64,000 bases of DNA from Cryobacterium sp. PH31-L1. GTDB taxonomy: Bacteria > Actinomycetota > Actinomycetes > Actinomycetales > Microbacteriaceae. Position numbers and translations under genes: made by a program. Positions within the stretch are counted from its first letter, which is position 1; every line of letters starts with the position of its first letter. The stretch is from NCBI RefSeq assembly GCF_030063145.1, contig NZ_JASISM010000001.1, forward strand, positions 62,001-126,000. The letters run 5' to 3'. Below are positions 8,668 through 17,013 of the stretch, piece after piece. The notes under the pieces were generated by a model. That model saw only the letters and a list, made by a program, of their open reading frames with translations, was not told the origin of the DNA and made no database searches.

Positions 8668-8836
8668 GCCACATCCGGAATGTGGCTGAGCCTTCAGGGT
8701 AGCGGATGCCGGAGCAAGGCTCGTTCCTCGTCAAGGACGGCGGGTTGACGGTCGCAGGCGGCAGGGCAAATGGTAACGTCGCCTAGGTAGAGCAATTGGT
8801 TCCACGCTGCCCGCCACTCCTGCAAGGAAATCGCTC

Positions 8837-11194
8837 ATGCCCCACAGCCTGAATCTTTCGAAGAATCTTCCGCGCACATTGACCGGGCTGTCCAGCGAGA
8901 TACTGCAGCACCTGCAGCAACTCGCCCGCACGCCCTCGCTGCTGGTGGCCTGCAACTACGGTGGCACGCTGTCGCACCACGTCGCCTCCGACGTGCCGTC
9001 GGTGCTGCTGGCCGAGTCAGCGACCGCCCTGCGCGCCCTCGCCGCCCTGCCCAACACCCACACCGCCGTTATGTCCGGCCGGCCCCTGCGCGACCTCGCC
9101 GCGGATTCCCGCCTGCCCCGCGAAGTGCACCTGGTCGGATCGAACGGCGGCGAATTCGACTCCGAATTTTTCGACGCCCACGAGCCCTCCGACGAGTCGC
9201 AGGACTCCGGCGTTGCCCTCGATCGCCTGCGCACCCGCCTCGGCGTCAGCGCCGCCTTCTTCGCCGGCGATGCGGCGAGCGACGAAATGGCCATGAACAC
9301 CCTGCACGGCCCCGACCTCGGCATTCGCATCGGCGACGACGAATCCGTGGCCGCGCACCGCATCAGCGGCCCCGAAAAGCTCGCCCAGATTCTGGCCCTG
9401 CTGTTCGAACTGCGCAAGGACTGGCTGTTCGGCCAGCACGTCGTGGCCATCGAACGCCACTCCATGCTCGGCGACGGCACCTCAACCGCCCTCGTCACGC
9501 CGGAAGCGCGCATCTGCTGGATGACGCATCCGCTGCCCGATTCCGGCTCGCTGTTCGCAAGCATCCTCGGCAGCGAAGAGGCCGGACACTTCTCGATCGA
9601 GCCGGTCAAGAAGAGCCGTGTGCTCGGCCAGCGCTACGTCGACAACACCATGGTCGTCGAAACCCGCTGGGCCGACGTGACCGTCACCGACTACATCGAG
9701 CCCTCGCCGCTCGGCATCACCAACCTCGTGCGCAAGCTCACCGGCACCGGTCTCGCCCGCATCGTCTTCGCGCCGCGCCCCGACTACGCCGTCGCCTACT
9801 TCAACATGCACGCCGCCGACGGTGCGGTGACCATCACCGGCACGCCAGACCCGATCGTGCTGACGGCCGCCGGCGTCGACTTCACCGTCATGAGCGACGG
9901 CCGCAACGAGACGGCCACCGCCGTCGTCGACCTGTCGCAGGGTGCCATCATGCTCAACCTGCGCTGCGGCGACACCGAGCCCTACACGGCGGATCCCGCT
10001 GGCGAGGCCGCCCGTCGCGGCGCGGTCATGAATGACTCGCGTTCCTGGGTGAATTCACTGTCTCTGCCGAGCGTGAAGCCCTCGCTCGTGGGCCGGTCGG
10101 CCCTCGTGCTGCGGGCCCTCTGTTACGAACCGACCGGCGCAGTGCTCGCCGCGTCGACGACCTCGCTGCCCGAGGGTATCGGTGGCACCCGCAATTGGGA
10201 CTACCGCTACTGCTGGCTGCGTGACGGCTCGATGACCGTGAAAGCGCTCGTCGACCTGGGGTCGACCGATGAGGCCGACGGGTTTTTGCGCTGGCTGGCG
10301 GCGGTCGTGGCGGACAGTCCCGGCGCGCAGTGGCTGCATCCGCTTTATTCGGTCACCGGCTCGTCGCTGTCGACCGAGGCGAGCCTCGAGTCGCTGCCCG
10401 GCTACGCTGGTTCGCGCCCGGTGCGCATCGGGAACGCCGCCGACAACCAGGTGCAGATCGACGTGTTCGGACCGGTCGCCGAGCTCATCGACACCCTCAG
10501 TGCCCGACAGGGAACTCTTTCGGACTTTCAGTGGCATCTGCTGACCGAGATGGTCGACGCCGTCACCAGTCGCTGGCAGGAACCCGACCACGGCATCTGG
10601 GAGGCCCGGCGCTCGCCGCGGCACCACACCTACACGAAGACGATGTGCTGGGTGACCGTTGACCGGGCCATCCGCACCGCCGTTCGGCACGGCAGAGACG
10701 TCGGGGCGGGCTGGGTGGAACTGGCCGCGACGATTCGCGACGAAGTACTGCGCGAAGGCTGGAGTGAGGAAGCCCAGTCGTACACCGTCGCCTACGACAG
10801 CCCCGACTTGGATGCCGCCGTGCTGCACATCGGCCTGTCCGGCCTGCTCGACGTCACCGACGAGCGTTTTCAACTGACGGTGAGCGCCGTGGAGCGCGAG
10901 CTGCGCGTTGGACCGACGGTGTTCCGCTACCGCTATGACGACGGACTGCCCGGACTCGAGGGCGGCTTTCACATCTGCACGACCTGGCTGATCGAGGCCT
11001 ACGTGCTCACCGGGCGCATCGACGAGGCGGAAGCTCTGTTCAACCAGCTGATCGCCCTGGCCGGCCCCACCGGGCTGCTTTCCGAAGAATTCGACCCGGC
11101 CACCGAAACGCACCTCGGCAACCACCCGCAGGCCTACTCCCACCTCGGCTTCATCCGCTGCGCACAGCTGCTCGACGAGTACCGCGGGCGCTGA
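8837..11194 (+). CDS. GH15 trehalase/glucoamylase-type enzyme fused to a degenerate trehalose-phosphatase (HAD) domain
   Basis: This is a 785-residue protein. Residues 1-195 follow the trehalose-6-phosphate phosphatase HAD fold, with SGRPLRDL near 79 and GDAASDEMA near 144. However, motif I reads NYGGTL (residues 40-45) instead of DxDGT, so both catalytic Asp residues are missing and the domain is probably inactive. Residues from about 200 to the end form an (alpha/alpha)6 GH15 domain. It has NWDYRYCWLRDGS, HGIWEAR with the likely general acid, and GLLSEEFDP containing the likely base. The product is expected to hydrolyse trehalose or a related glucoside in the cytoplasm; no signal peptide is seen. 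A weak AAGGAA site precedes the ATG. Confidence 0.87.
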   Translation: MPHSLNLSKNLPRTLTGLSSEILQHLQQLARTPSLLVACNYGGTLSHHVASDVPSVLLAESATALRALAALPNTHTAVMSGRPLRDLAADSRLPREVHLVGSNGGEFDSEFFDAHEPSDESQDSGVALDRLRTRLGVSAAFFAGDAASDEMAMNTLHGPDLGIRIGDDESVAAHRISGPEKLAQILALLFELRKDWLFGQHVVAIERHSMLGDGTSTALVTPEARICWMTHPLPDSGSLFASILGSEEAGHFSIEPVKKSRVLGQRYVDNTMVVETRWADVTVTDYIEPSPLGITNLVRKLTGTGLARIVFAPRPDYAVAYFNMHAADGAVTITGTPDPIVLTAAGVDFTVMSDGRNETATAVVDLSQGAIMLNLRCGDTEPYTADPAGEAARRGAVMNDSRSWVNSLSLPSVKPSLVGRSALVLRALCYEPTGAVLAASTTSLPEGIGGTRNWDYRYCWLRDGSMTVKALVDLGSTDEADGFLRWLAAVVADSPGAQWLHPLYSVTGSSLSTEASLESLPGYAGSRPVRIGNAADNQVQIDVFGPVAELIDTLSARQGTLSDFQWHLLTEMVDAVTSRWQEPDHGIWEARRSPRHHTYTKTMCWVTVDRAIRTAVRHGRDVGAGWVELAATIRDEVLREGWSEEAQSYTVAYDSPDLDAAVLHIGLSGLLDVTDERFQLTVSAVERELRVGPTVFRYRYDDGLPGLEGGFHICTTWLIEAYVLTGRIDEAEALFNQLIALAGPTGLLSEEFDPATETHLGNHPQAYSHLGFIRCAQLLDEYRGR

Positions 11195-11201
11195 AAAAGT
11201 T

Positions 11202-11233
11202 CGGCTGACTCGCGGTTTTCCGCGAGTCAGCCG
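11202..11233 (+). terminator. intrinsic-type hairpin after the GH15 gene
   Basis: Arms of 14 bp (11202-11215 and 11220-11233) pair perfectly around a TTTT loop, 7 bp after the stop. A run of A precedes it, but no real T-tract follows, as is common in actinobacteria. Confidence 0.85.
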
Positions 11234-11250
11234 TGAAAATGTTGCCCGTC

Positions 11251-11279
11251 TCGGACACCTGTCCGAAAAGTGTTAGTAT
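11251..11279 (+). promoter_or_regulatory. promoter and operator of the TetR gene (leaderless)
   Basis: The inverted repeat TCGGAC-N4-GTCCGA spans 11251-11266. Its left half sits exactly where a -35 hexamer should be, 17 bp before TAGTAT at 11274-11279. Only 6 bp separate that -10 from the ATG, so transcription should begin at the start codon. The repeat is a good candidate for TetR autorepression. Confidence 0.7.
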
Positions 11280-11285
11280 CGTCGG

Positions 11286-11987
11286 ATGACTCCGCTGGCT
11301 GCCCCCGCCCCGCAGGCGGCAGTGCAGCCAAACGTGCAGCCAAACGTGCAGCCAAACGTGCAACCCGACGAGTCAAAGCACGACCCGCGCGCTGAACGCA
11401 CCCGGCAGCTCATTCTCACGGCGATCCACACGCTGATCGCCCAACCGGCGGCATCCGTTTCGGTGGCCGAGATTGTGCGTCTGGCCGGGATCAGCCGCAG
11501 CTCCTTCTACGCGCATTTCGCCAGTCTCGACGTGCTCGCCGCTGAACTGCTGCAGGCGCAGTTCGCGGACATCGGCTCGGCCGGACTTGATCTGCCGCGG
11601 CCGCGCACCGGCGAGAACGCTTCACGTATCGGCTATGCCCGACTTGTCGCTCACATGGTCGAGAACTTTCCGCTGTACGCGAGCGTGCTCGAACTGCCGT
11701 TGACCCGCAGCGCGCACGACCAGATCATCGAGGCCTACGCCACCCGCATGCTCGAGTCGGTGCTCGTTTTTGACGACGCCGTCAACGCCGAACTGGTCAC
11801 GACCTATGTCGCTGGCGGAGCGCTCACTCTGATCGGCGCCTGGATGCGCGGTCACCTCGACGTCTCCGACGACGAACTCGTCGACCAGCTGGTGGCCCTG
11901 CTGCCCGGCTGGCTGCTCGATGAGCCAGCTCAACACCAAACCTCAAGCGCAACGCCCGTTCGCGTTGCATCAACCACACAACACTGA
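11286..11987 (+). CDS. TetR/AcrR-family transcriptional regulator
   Basis: This is a 233-residue regulator. After an unusual N-terminal tail (residues 1-28, containing three and a half VQPN repeats) comes the TetR DNA-binding domain at about residues 35-85. The recognition region reads VAEIVRLAGISRSSFYAHF. The remainder is the helical ligand-binding/dimerisation domain, whose effector is unknown. The promoter carries an inverted repeat over the -35 position and no 5' leader, suggesting autoregulation. carD follows 11 bp downstream and may be co-transcribed. The last residues are Thr/Ser-rich and nondescript. Confidence 0.88.
   Translation: MTPLAAPAPQAAVQPNVQPNVQPNVQPDESKHDPRAERTRQLILTAIHTLIAQPAASVSVAEIVRLAGISRSSFYAHFASLDVLAAELLQAQFADIGSAGLDLPRPRTGENASRIGYARLVAHMVENFPLYASVLELPLTRSAHDQIIEAYATRMLESVLVFDDAVNAELVTTYVAGGALTLIGAWMRGHLDVSDDELVDQLVALLPGWLLDEPAQHQTSSATPVRVASTTQH
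11322..11369 (+). repeat. 12-bp tandem repeat coding VQPN
   Basis: Three exact copies of GTGCAGCCAAAC (11322-11357) and a diverged fourth lie in the N-terminal tail of the TetR gene. The unit is in frame, so copy-number change would alter tail length without a frameshift. Confidence 0.95.
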
Positions 11988-11998
11988 AGGCGCATTCT

Positions 11999-12517
11999 AT
12001 GAAGATTGAAATCGGCGAAACCCTGGTCTACCCGCACCACGGAGCGGTCACCATCACGGCCCTCGCGACCCGCACCATCAAGGGCGTCGAGAAGCAGTTC
12101 ATGACCCTCAACGTGCACACCAGCGCGCTGACCATTCAGCTGCCGGTCGACAACGTCGAGCTGGTCGGCGTGCGCGACGTCATCGACGCCGCCGGCGTCA
12201 GCGCCGTCTACGAAATTCTGCAGAACGCCTTCACCGAGGAGCCGGGCAACTGGTCACGTCGGTATAAGGCCAACCAGGAGAAGATGGCCAGCGGCAGCGT
12301 GTACCGGGTCAGCGAGGTCGTTCGCGACCTGTGGCGTCGCGACCAGGACAAGGGTGTCTCCGCCGGCGAAAAGCGGATGCTTGAAAAGGCACGCCAGATC
12401 CTCGTCTCCGAACTCGCTCTGGCCCAGGGCCTGACCGACCAGGAAGCCGGCGACCTGCTGCTCATCGAGATTCAGAACTACGTTGTCAGCGACGAGCCCG
12501 TCGAGGTCGCCGTCTAG
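11999..12517 (+). CDS. CarD-family RNA polymerase-binding regulator
   Basis: This 172-residue protein contains the CarD/CdnL/TRCF RNA-polymerase interaction domain at its N-terminus (IGETLVYPHHGAVTI, a Tudor-like fold that binds the RNAP beta subunit). A helical C-terminal DNA-contacting domain from about residue 70 follows, with the conserved SRRYKANQEKM and a Trp-containing RDLWRR helix. In mycobacteria CarD stabilises open complexes at rRNA and other promoters. The start is preceded by GAAGG. It lies close behind the TetR gene, and a strong hairpin follows it at 12610-12669. The length is slightly above the roughly 160 residues usual for the family. Confidence 0.92.
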   Translation: MKIEIGETLVYPHHGAVTITALATRTIKGVEKQFMTLNVHTSALTIQLPVDNVELVGVRDVIDAAGVSAVYEILQNAFTEEPGNWSRRYKANQEKMASGSVYRVSEVVRDLWRRDQDKGVSAGEKRMLEKARQILVSELALAQGLTDQEAGDLLLIEIQNYVVSDEPVEVAV

Positions 12518-12609
12518 CCTGTAGTTCCACGGGCGCGCTCACGCGGCGCGGGAGTTGAGCCGCTGCATGGGAGTCTCGTTCGCCTCCCGCGCCGCGTATC
12601 CGCTTGACT

Positions 12610-12669
12610 GCGCCCGATCTGGGTGGGCGCTGCGGTAACCCGGTCGTAGCACCCACATAGATCGGGCGC
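12610..12669. terminator. hairpin between convergent carD-like and membrane protein genes
   Basis: The arms GCGCCCGATCT (12610-12620) and AGATCGGGCGC (12659-12669) match perfectly. A second stem GTGGG/CCCAC (12623-12627 with 12652-12656) lies inside. It can terminate transcription from both sides. Confidence 0.75.
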
Positions 12670-12685
12670 GATCGTGCGCCAGGCG

Positions 12686-13963
12686 CTAGACCAGCGCGGC
12701 GCAGAGCAGCAGTGCTGGCCAGGAGGCGACGAGCACAGCGGCCAGATAGACCAGGTTGCGCCGGGTGAGCGTGATGCTGTCGATGCCGTACCGCGCGCTG
12801 AGCAGCATGGTCAGTCCGGTGACCGGACCGACCGCGGTCGAGACTCCCCAGCCGATGCACGCGGCCAGCACGAACAAAGTGGGGTCGGGCGACAGAGGTT
12901 GCACGAGCGCCGCGACGATCGCGACCGAGACCACCGGGTGGACCCCCACGATCGCGCACAGAATCATCGCGAGCATCATGGCCCAGGCAACGGGAACGGT
13001 GAACTCGGTCACCGGCAGCTGCAGGTCGAACAGGGGAAACAGCATCCGCAGGCCGACTGCGAGCACACCGGCGGAGGCGAACAGCGTGACCTCACCGCGC
13101 AACTGCGGCAGGTCGTGCCGGGCATGCCTGGCCAGCGCGCGCAGGGCACCACGACCGTTCATGATCAGCAGGCCGATCAGGGTGACGCCGAGGCCGGCAA
13201 GCAGCACGATCCGCGGCACCGGAACCGTGGGAACCAGCTGGTGCGCCAGCACCACCAGGGCCACGAGCGCGAGCGGCACGCGAATGAGCTCCCAGCTCAG
13301 CGTGTAGCCGGTGTACGCGGGCAGTTCGCGGCCCCAGAGCTGAAAGATATCCCAGACGCTCAGGCCGATGGTGACGAGCGCGAGGGCCAACCCCACGAGC
13401 ACCAGCACGAGGGAATTCGCGCCGGGAACGAGAGTGGTCGCTGCTGCGGCGGCCGCCCAGAACGGCGACCAGTACGCGGCGGTCGAGTAGGCCCGGGAGA
13501 TCAGCGCCGCATCGGCGAGCCGCAAGCTGGACCGACCGCGCAGGTGGTCACCGACAATTCCGACGGCACCGATGTTGATGATCGCCCCGAGCGCGTGTGT
13601 GGCCAGGGCGGTGCGCACTACGGCAAGGCGGCCGTGCAGCCGGGTGCGTGTGATCGGGGAGGTCGGGGTGACCAGCCGCAGAAACGACACCGCCGAGAGC
13701 ATGCCGATCAGGTCCTGGTTGACCAGAAACAGGTCGCGGCCCACGATCTGCGCGCCCAGAATCAGACCGACCACAACGGATGCGATCCCCACACCGATCA
13801 GCACCCCCGCAATGATTCGCTGGGTGCGGTTGACCAGCGTCAGCCCCACCGCCGCGGCAGCGATGGTGAACCCGCCGGCGACGAGTGTCGCATCGGGCAG
13901 CGCCACCGAGAGCCCAACGGTCAGGATGATGCCGCTGAGGAGCAGCGCGTAGAGCAGTCGCAC
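12686..13963 (-). CDS. polytopic membrane protein, ion-transporter-superfamily-like permease
   Basis: This 425-residue protein is almost entirely hydrophobic, with about 11-12 predicted helices. Features include an early NRTQRII loop, an internal GAIINIGAVGIVGD segment that could be a re-entrant or discontinuous helix, and a C-terminal half with VGPVTGLTMLLSARYG. The Gly/Asn-rich broken helices and overall size recall ArsB/NhaD/TRAP-large-subunit transporters (the ion transporter superfamily), but I cannot name a substrate. It stands alone and convergent with carD. An inverted repeat (13986-14005) lies just upstream of its start and may be an operator. Confidence 0.75.
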   Translation of the reverse strand: MRLLYALLLSGIILTVGLSVALPDATLVAGGFTIAAAAVGLTLVNRTQRIIAGVLIGVGIASVVVGLILGAQIVGRDLFLVNQDLIGMLSAVSFLRLVTPTSPITRTRLHGRLAVVRTALATHALGAIINIGAVGIVGDHLRGRSSLRLADAALISRAYSTAAYWSPFWAAAAAATTLVPGANSLVLVLVGLALALVTIGLSVWDIFQLWGRELPAYTGYTLSWELIRVPLALVALVVLAHQLVPTVPVPRIVLLAGLGVTLIGLLIMNGRGALRALARHARHDLPQLRGEVTLFASAGVLAVGLRMLFPLFDLQLPVTEFTVPVAWAMMLAMILCAIVGVHPVVSVAIVAALVQPLSPDPTLFVLAACIGWGVSTAVGPVTGLTMLLSARYGIDSITLTRRNLVYLAAVLVASWPALLLCAALV

Positions 13964-14226
13964 TCATATCCCCTGAATCGTTGCCCGTGTCCCCGGTTGG
14001 ACACGTCCTCCTATCCAACCAGTCTCTACACGCGTCGTGATTCGGTGGTGATAGCGGTATATACGAACCATAACAGGGGTATATCATGTGGCGCACATGC
14101 TCGTTAGTGTACAGATCAGCGACCCACTCAGGGTTGTATCGACGCCTTCTCTGCGCCGGTCTCCGTCGTCATAGTGCCCACCGCAGCCTCCGACCATGGG
14201 CGGGTTCTTTCTGAAAGAGGTTCCAC
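13964..14226. promoter_or_regulatory. intergenic control region with inverted and direct repeats
   Basis: This 263-bp gap lies between divergent genes. The inverted repeat CGTGTCC-N6-GGACACG (13986-14005) lies 22 bp from the start of the membrane protein gene. A more AT-rich stretch (about 14050-14095) contains two GGTATAT direct repeats. A poor-quality antisense frame crosses part of the gap, but no convincing gene was seen. Confidence 0.5.
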
Positions 14227-14763
14227 ATGAGTGTGTGCGGTCCGGGCATTCCATCGACCATGATCGGGCAACCGGATGCCGACGCCCGCCCCGCCAGCCA
14301 GGGCTCGCGCTATGCCCAGCCTCTGCGCGAGGTCACCCCGGTGATACGCCGTACGGGGCTGGTGATCCTACTCGCGCTCGGAGCCACCCTGGGCACGCCG
14401 GCGTTCGCCATGGAGACGCCGGAGGGAACCACCACAACAGTGACGATCACCGAGCAGTATCCGCGCCAGGCGCGGGTGGGGCTCCGGATGGGTTTCACTA
14501 TCAGTCTGGACGTCGTCGAGCCCACCGGTACTATCGAGGTTTACAGGGGCGCCACCTTGTTGGCGAAGACCGACGCCCGAGAACGGGCGTGGATCTCCGT
14601 GCCCACAGGCAACCTCCTTCCCGGCTGCGTCCCCTTGCGATTCGTCTATGTATCGACCGGTGAATTCGAGGGGGCGGAGGCGACCATCAGCGTCGAGATG
14701 CACATGGCATCCACTCGCCATCACGGCCAGGCCTCGGTTGAACGCCGGAGTTTGCCTGCGTGA
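14227..14763 (+). CDS. small exported protein with a bacterial Ig-like module
   Basis: This is a 178-residue hypothetical protein. A hydrophobic segment at about residues 42-60 ending in TPAFA/M looks like a Sec signal, preceded by an unusually long 38-residue N-region. The mature part has one Ig-like beta-sandwich module. It is recognisable from PTGTIEVYRGATLLAKTD, a pattern typical of Big-type Ig repeats in surface proteins. A strong AGAGGT site 7 nt before the ATG at 14227 supports this start. A GTG at 14341, just before the hydrophobic segment, is an alternative that would give a normal signal peptide. The function is unknown; a cell-surface role is likely. Confidence 0.68.
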   Translation: MSVCGPGIPSTMIGQPDADARPASQGSRYAQPLREVTPVIRRTGLVILLALGATLGTPAFAMETPEGTTTTVTITEQYPRQARVGLRMGFTISLDVVEPTGTIEVYRGATLLAKTDARERAWISVPTGNLLPGCVPLRFVYVSTGEFEGAEATISVEMHMASTRHHGQASVERRSLPA

Positions 14764-14779
14764 TGAAGTTGAATGGAGA

Positions 14780-14798
14780 AGCGTGGGGGCTCCCCGCT
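14780..14798. terminator. small hairpin between convergent genes
   Basis: AGCGTGGGG pairs with CCCCGCT with one bulged base around a 3-nt loop. It falls in the 36-bp gap between the exported protein gene and the BrkB-family gene. Confidence 0.5.
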
Positions 14799-14799
14799 C

Positions 14800-15858
14800 C
14801 TACTTTCGCGGAGCGGCGTTCGCCTTGCGGATGCGACGGCCGTCGGCGACGGTCTGCATATCCTTCAGGGCGGCCTTTTGGCTCTTCTTCGTGCCGCGCG
14901 GCGGCAGCTGAATGTTCTGTTCTGCGGCAATTCCCGCCTGTAGCTGGCGCCCACGTTCGAGTTCGGCGTCGAATTCAGCCCCGAACAGCAGGGCCAGGTT
15001 GGTCAGCCAGAGCCAGAGGAGAAAGATCACGATGCCGGCCAGCGAACCGTATGTCTTGGCGTAGTTCGAAAAGGTCGTGACGTAGAAGCCGAATCCCAGC
15101 GAGGCAACCACGATCGCCACCAGGGCCACGAGTGCGCCGAGCGACATCCAGCGGAACTTCGGCTGCCGCACATTCGGAGTGAAGTAGTACAGCACCGCGA
15201 TCAGCAACATGACGGCGGCTGCGAGTACCGGCCACTTGGCTAGGGACCAGACGACCTGCACGGTCTGGCCGATGCCGAGGGCCGCGCCGACGGCATCCGT
15301 TATGGGTCCCGAAATGGCCAGGATCAGCACGACGACGAGCAGCAGGGCGATGCCGATCACCGTCACAAGTAGCTGCGTCGGCTTGAGCTTCAAGAATGAC
15401 CGACCCTCATCGATCTCATAGATGCGGTTCATGGCCCGGCTGAAGGCGCCCACATAACCGGATGCCGACCAGATCGCGACCGCGATCCCCGCCACCAGGG
15501 CGAACCCGGCCGAGGGCGATGTGCTGAACTGTTCGATCGGCCCGCGAATCACGTCGAGGGCATCGCCGGGAGCGACCGAGGCGAGAATTGTCAGCAGGGT
15601 GTCGGCCGACTGCTTGCCCTGCCCGAATACCCCGAGCAACGAAACTAGGGCGATGAGCGCCGGAAACAGCGACAGCACGGCGTAGTAGGTAAGCGACGCC
15701 GCGATATCGGTGCACTGGTCGGTGCCGAACTCGCTCAGCGTGCGCTTGACGACATATTTCCACGATGTCTTCGTGACCTCGGTTGGGGAGTCGGGCTTGC
15801 GGTCATCATCGGGGGCCGGGGCGTCGGCGAGTTCCTGACTCTGTCCCTGGTCATCCAT
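14800..15858 (-). CDS. YihY/BrkB-family membrane protein
   Basis: This 352-residue integral membrane protein has six predicted helices. The family hallmark is recognisable: ASLTYYAVLSLFPALIALVS at the first helix, then an IWSASGYVGAFSRAMNRIYE segment and LLWLWLTNLALLFGAEFDAEL at the last helix. The acidic N-terminus and basic C-terminus are cytoplasmic extensions. The family was once called ribonuclease BN in error; its real role is unsettled (envelope or transport). The start at 15858 has a GGAGAC site. It lies next to a row of small stress and envelope proteins on the same strand, but a strong hairpin separates it from them. Confidence 0.9.
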   Translation of the reverse strand: MDDQGQSQELADAPAPDDDRKPDSPTEVTKTSWKYVVKRTLSEFGTDQCTDIAASLTYYAVLSLFPALIALVSLLGVFGQGKQSADTLLTILASVAPGDALDVIRGPIEQFSTSPSAGFALVAGIAVAIWSASGYVGAFSRAMNRIYEIDEGRSFLKLKPTQLLVTVIGIALLLVVVLILAISGPITDAVGAALGIGQTVQVVWSLAKWPVLAAAVMLLIAVLYYFTPNVRQPKFRWMSLGALVALVAIVVASLGFGFYVTTFSNYAKTYGSLAGIVIFLLWLWLTNLALLFGAEFDAELERGRQLQAGIAAEQNIQLPPRGTKKSQKAALKDMQTVADGRRIRKANAAPRK

Positions 15859-15882
15859 GGTGTCTCCTGCTCGGTTGAATGA

Positions 15883-15925
15883 GGCCGGGGATCGCGATGC
15901 AGTAGGGCGATCGCGATCCCCGGCC
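15883..15925. terminator. strong hairpin upstream of the BrkB-family gene
   Basis: Perfect 16-bp arms (15883-15898 and 15910-15925) flank an 11-nt loop. It follows the DUF3618 gene on the minus strand and should end that three-gene operon. Confidence 0.85.
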
Positions 15926-15976
15926 AAGGGAATCTACTGCGTTCCGGGGAACGAAACGCAGAATTGGGTCGATCAA

Positions 15977-16600
15977 TTAGTAGAGGTCGTTATCTGACTT
16001 CTGTTTGGCGCTGGCGGTCTCGTCCTGAGCAGTCTCAATGACGGTGTCCCGTGCCGACTCGGCCTCGCCCTTGACGTCGGTGGCTGCGCTCTGCGCGGCC
16101 GATTTGACTTCGTCGACGGCGCCCTCGGCGCTGACCTTCACCGCAGCGACGGCTTCCTGTGTCGGTTCGCGCAGGTTGTCCGCCAGCTGTTTGGCGGCAT
16201 CCGTTGCCTCGGAGATGAACGGCTCTGCGGCCTTTTTCAACGAACCAGCCAGCTGCTTCTCCTTGTCACTGGCGGGCACCAGTGACGCGGCCAGCCAGCC
16301 GATGCCGAAGGAGATGAGTCCCACGGCCAGGGGGTTTCCCTTCGCGGTGTTCGCGGCCTGGTGCGGCAGCGCGCCGAGCGTGTCGGTCGCTGACGACGCA
16401 GCGTCGCCGGCGTGGGAAGCAGCCCCCATGACGCGCTCCGAGACGGAACCGAAGGCGGACTTCACCTTGTCGGTCTGGCGCTGCATGATCTTGGACGGTG
16501 TCACCTTGTCGGCCAGCGCGTCGACGTCGCCGCCGAGCTCGCGCCGGGTGCGTTCGATCTCCGAGCGGATCTGATCGGGGGTGCGGTCGGTGTCGGTCAT
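15977..16600 (-). CDS. DUF3618-domain membrane-associated protein
   Basis: This is a 207-residue protein. The N-terminal DUF3618 region (residues 8-55, IRSEIERTRRELGGDVDALADKV) is helical. One membrane-compatible segment lies near residues 90-110 (VGLISFGIGWLAASLVPA). The remaining C-terminal half is a long Ala/Glu/Lys-rich helical tail resembling LEA-like stress proteins. Its start overlaps the stop of the holin-like gene (ATGA). This trio (DUF3618, holin-like, Ala-rich helical protein) commonly occurs together in actinobacteria. The molecular function is unknown; an envelope-stress role is inferred from its neighbours. Confidence 0.8.
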   Translation of the reverse strand: MTDTDRTPDQIRSEIERTRRELGGDVDALADKVTPSKIMQRQTDKVKSAFGSVSERVMGAASHAGDAASSATDTLGALPHQAANTAKGNPLAVGLISFGIGWLAASLVPASDKEKQLAGSLKKAAEPFISEATDAAKQLADNLREPTQEAVAAVKVSAEGAVDEVKSAAQSAATDVKGEAESARDTVIETAQDETASAKQKSDNDLY

Positions 16601-17013
16601 CGGTTCTCCTCATTCCTTTTCAGTGTTTCCGGGACTTTCTTCAGGGATTCAACGGTGCGTGGGGCACCCTTGACGGCTTTCAATTCCGCGCGACCCACCA
16701 GGAACAGCACGAGGCCGATGAGGGCCCAGAGGCCGGCCACGATCAGCCCCGACCAGCCGTTGCCGACCAGATACCCGAGACCCCACCAGAGCGCGATCGA
16801 CAAGAACAGTATGGTCATGATGGCGGCATATCCCGCGCCGCCCAGCATTCCGGCGCCTTTACCGGCGCGGGTCGCCGACTGGCGCAACTCTGCCTTGGCC
16901 AGTTCCAGTTCCTGACGCATCAGTGTGGAGAGGTCGCGGGTGACCTCACCGAGGAGATCGCCCAGGGAGGTCTCCGCGGCTTTCTGCTCCGACGGTGTGT
17001 GCAGGTCAGTCAT
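16597..17013 (-). CDS. phage-holin-like (Phage_holin_3_6 / DUF1469) membrane protein
   Basis: This is a 138-residue protein. An amphipathic N-terminal helix (TSLGDLLGEVTRDLSTLMRQELELAKAEL is the pattern) precedes two adjacent membrane helices (about residues 55-78 and 84-108), followed by a basic C-terminus. This is the signature of the Phage_holin_3_6 family, which in actinobacterial chromosomes is a housekeeping envelope protein, not a lysis gene. It overlaps both neighbours by 4 bp and so is translated with the DUF3618 protein. No phage genes are nearby. Confidence 0.82.
   Translation of the reverse strand: MTDLHTPSEQKAAETSLGDLLGEVTRDLSTLMRQELELAKAELRQSATRAGKGAGMLGGAGYAAIMTILFLSIALWWGLGYLVGNGWSGLIVAGLWALIGLVLFLVGRAELKAVKGAPRTVESLKKVPETLKRNEENR

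Noticed and set aside
12674..14107. 477-codon plus-strand frame opposite the membrane transporter gene
   Set aside because: Its translation is Gln/Arg/His/Asp-rich and repetitive, typical of an antisense shadow. The opposite strand encodes a clean polytopic membrane protein.
16597..17013. Holin-like gene as a sign of a prophage
   Set aside because: No phage structural, lysis or integrase genes are near, and this family is a normal chromosomal companion of DUF3618 genes.
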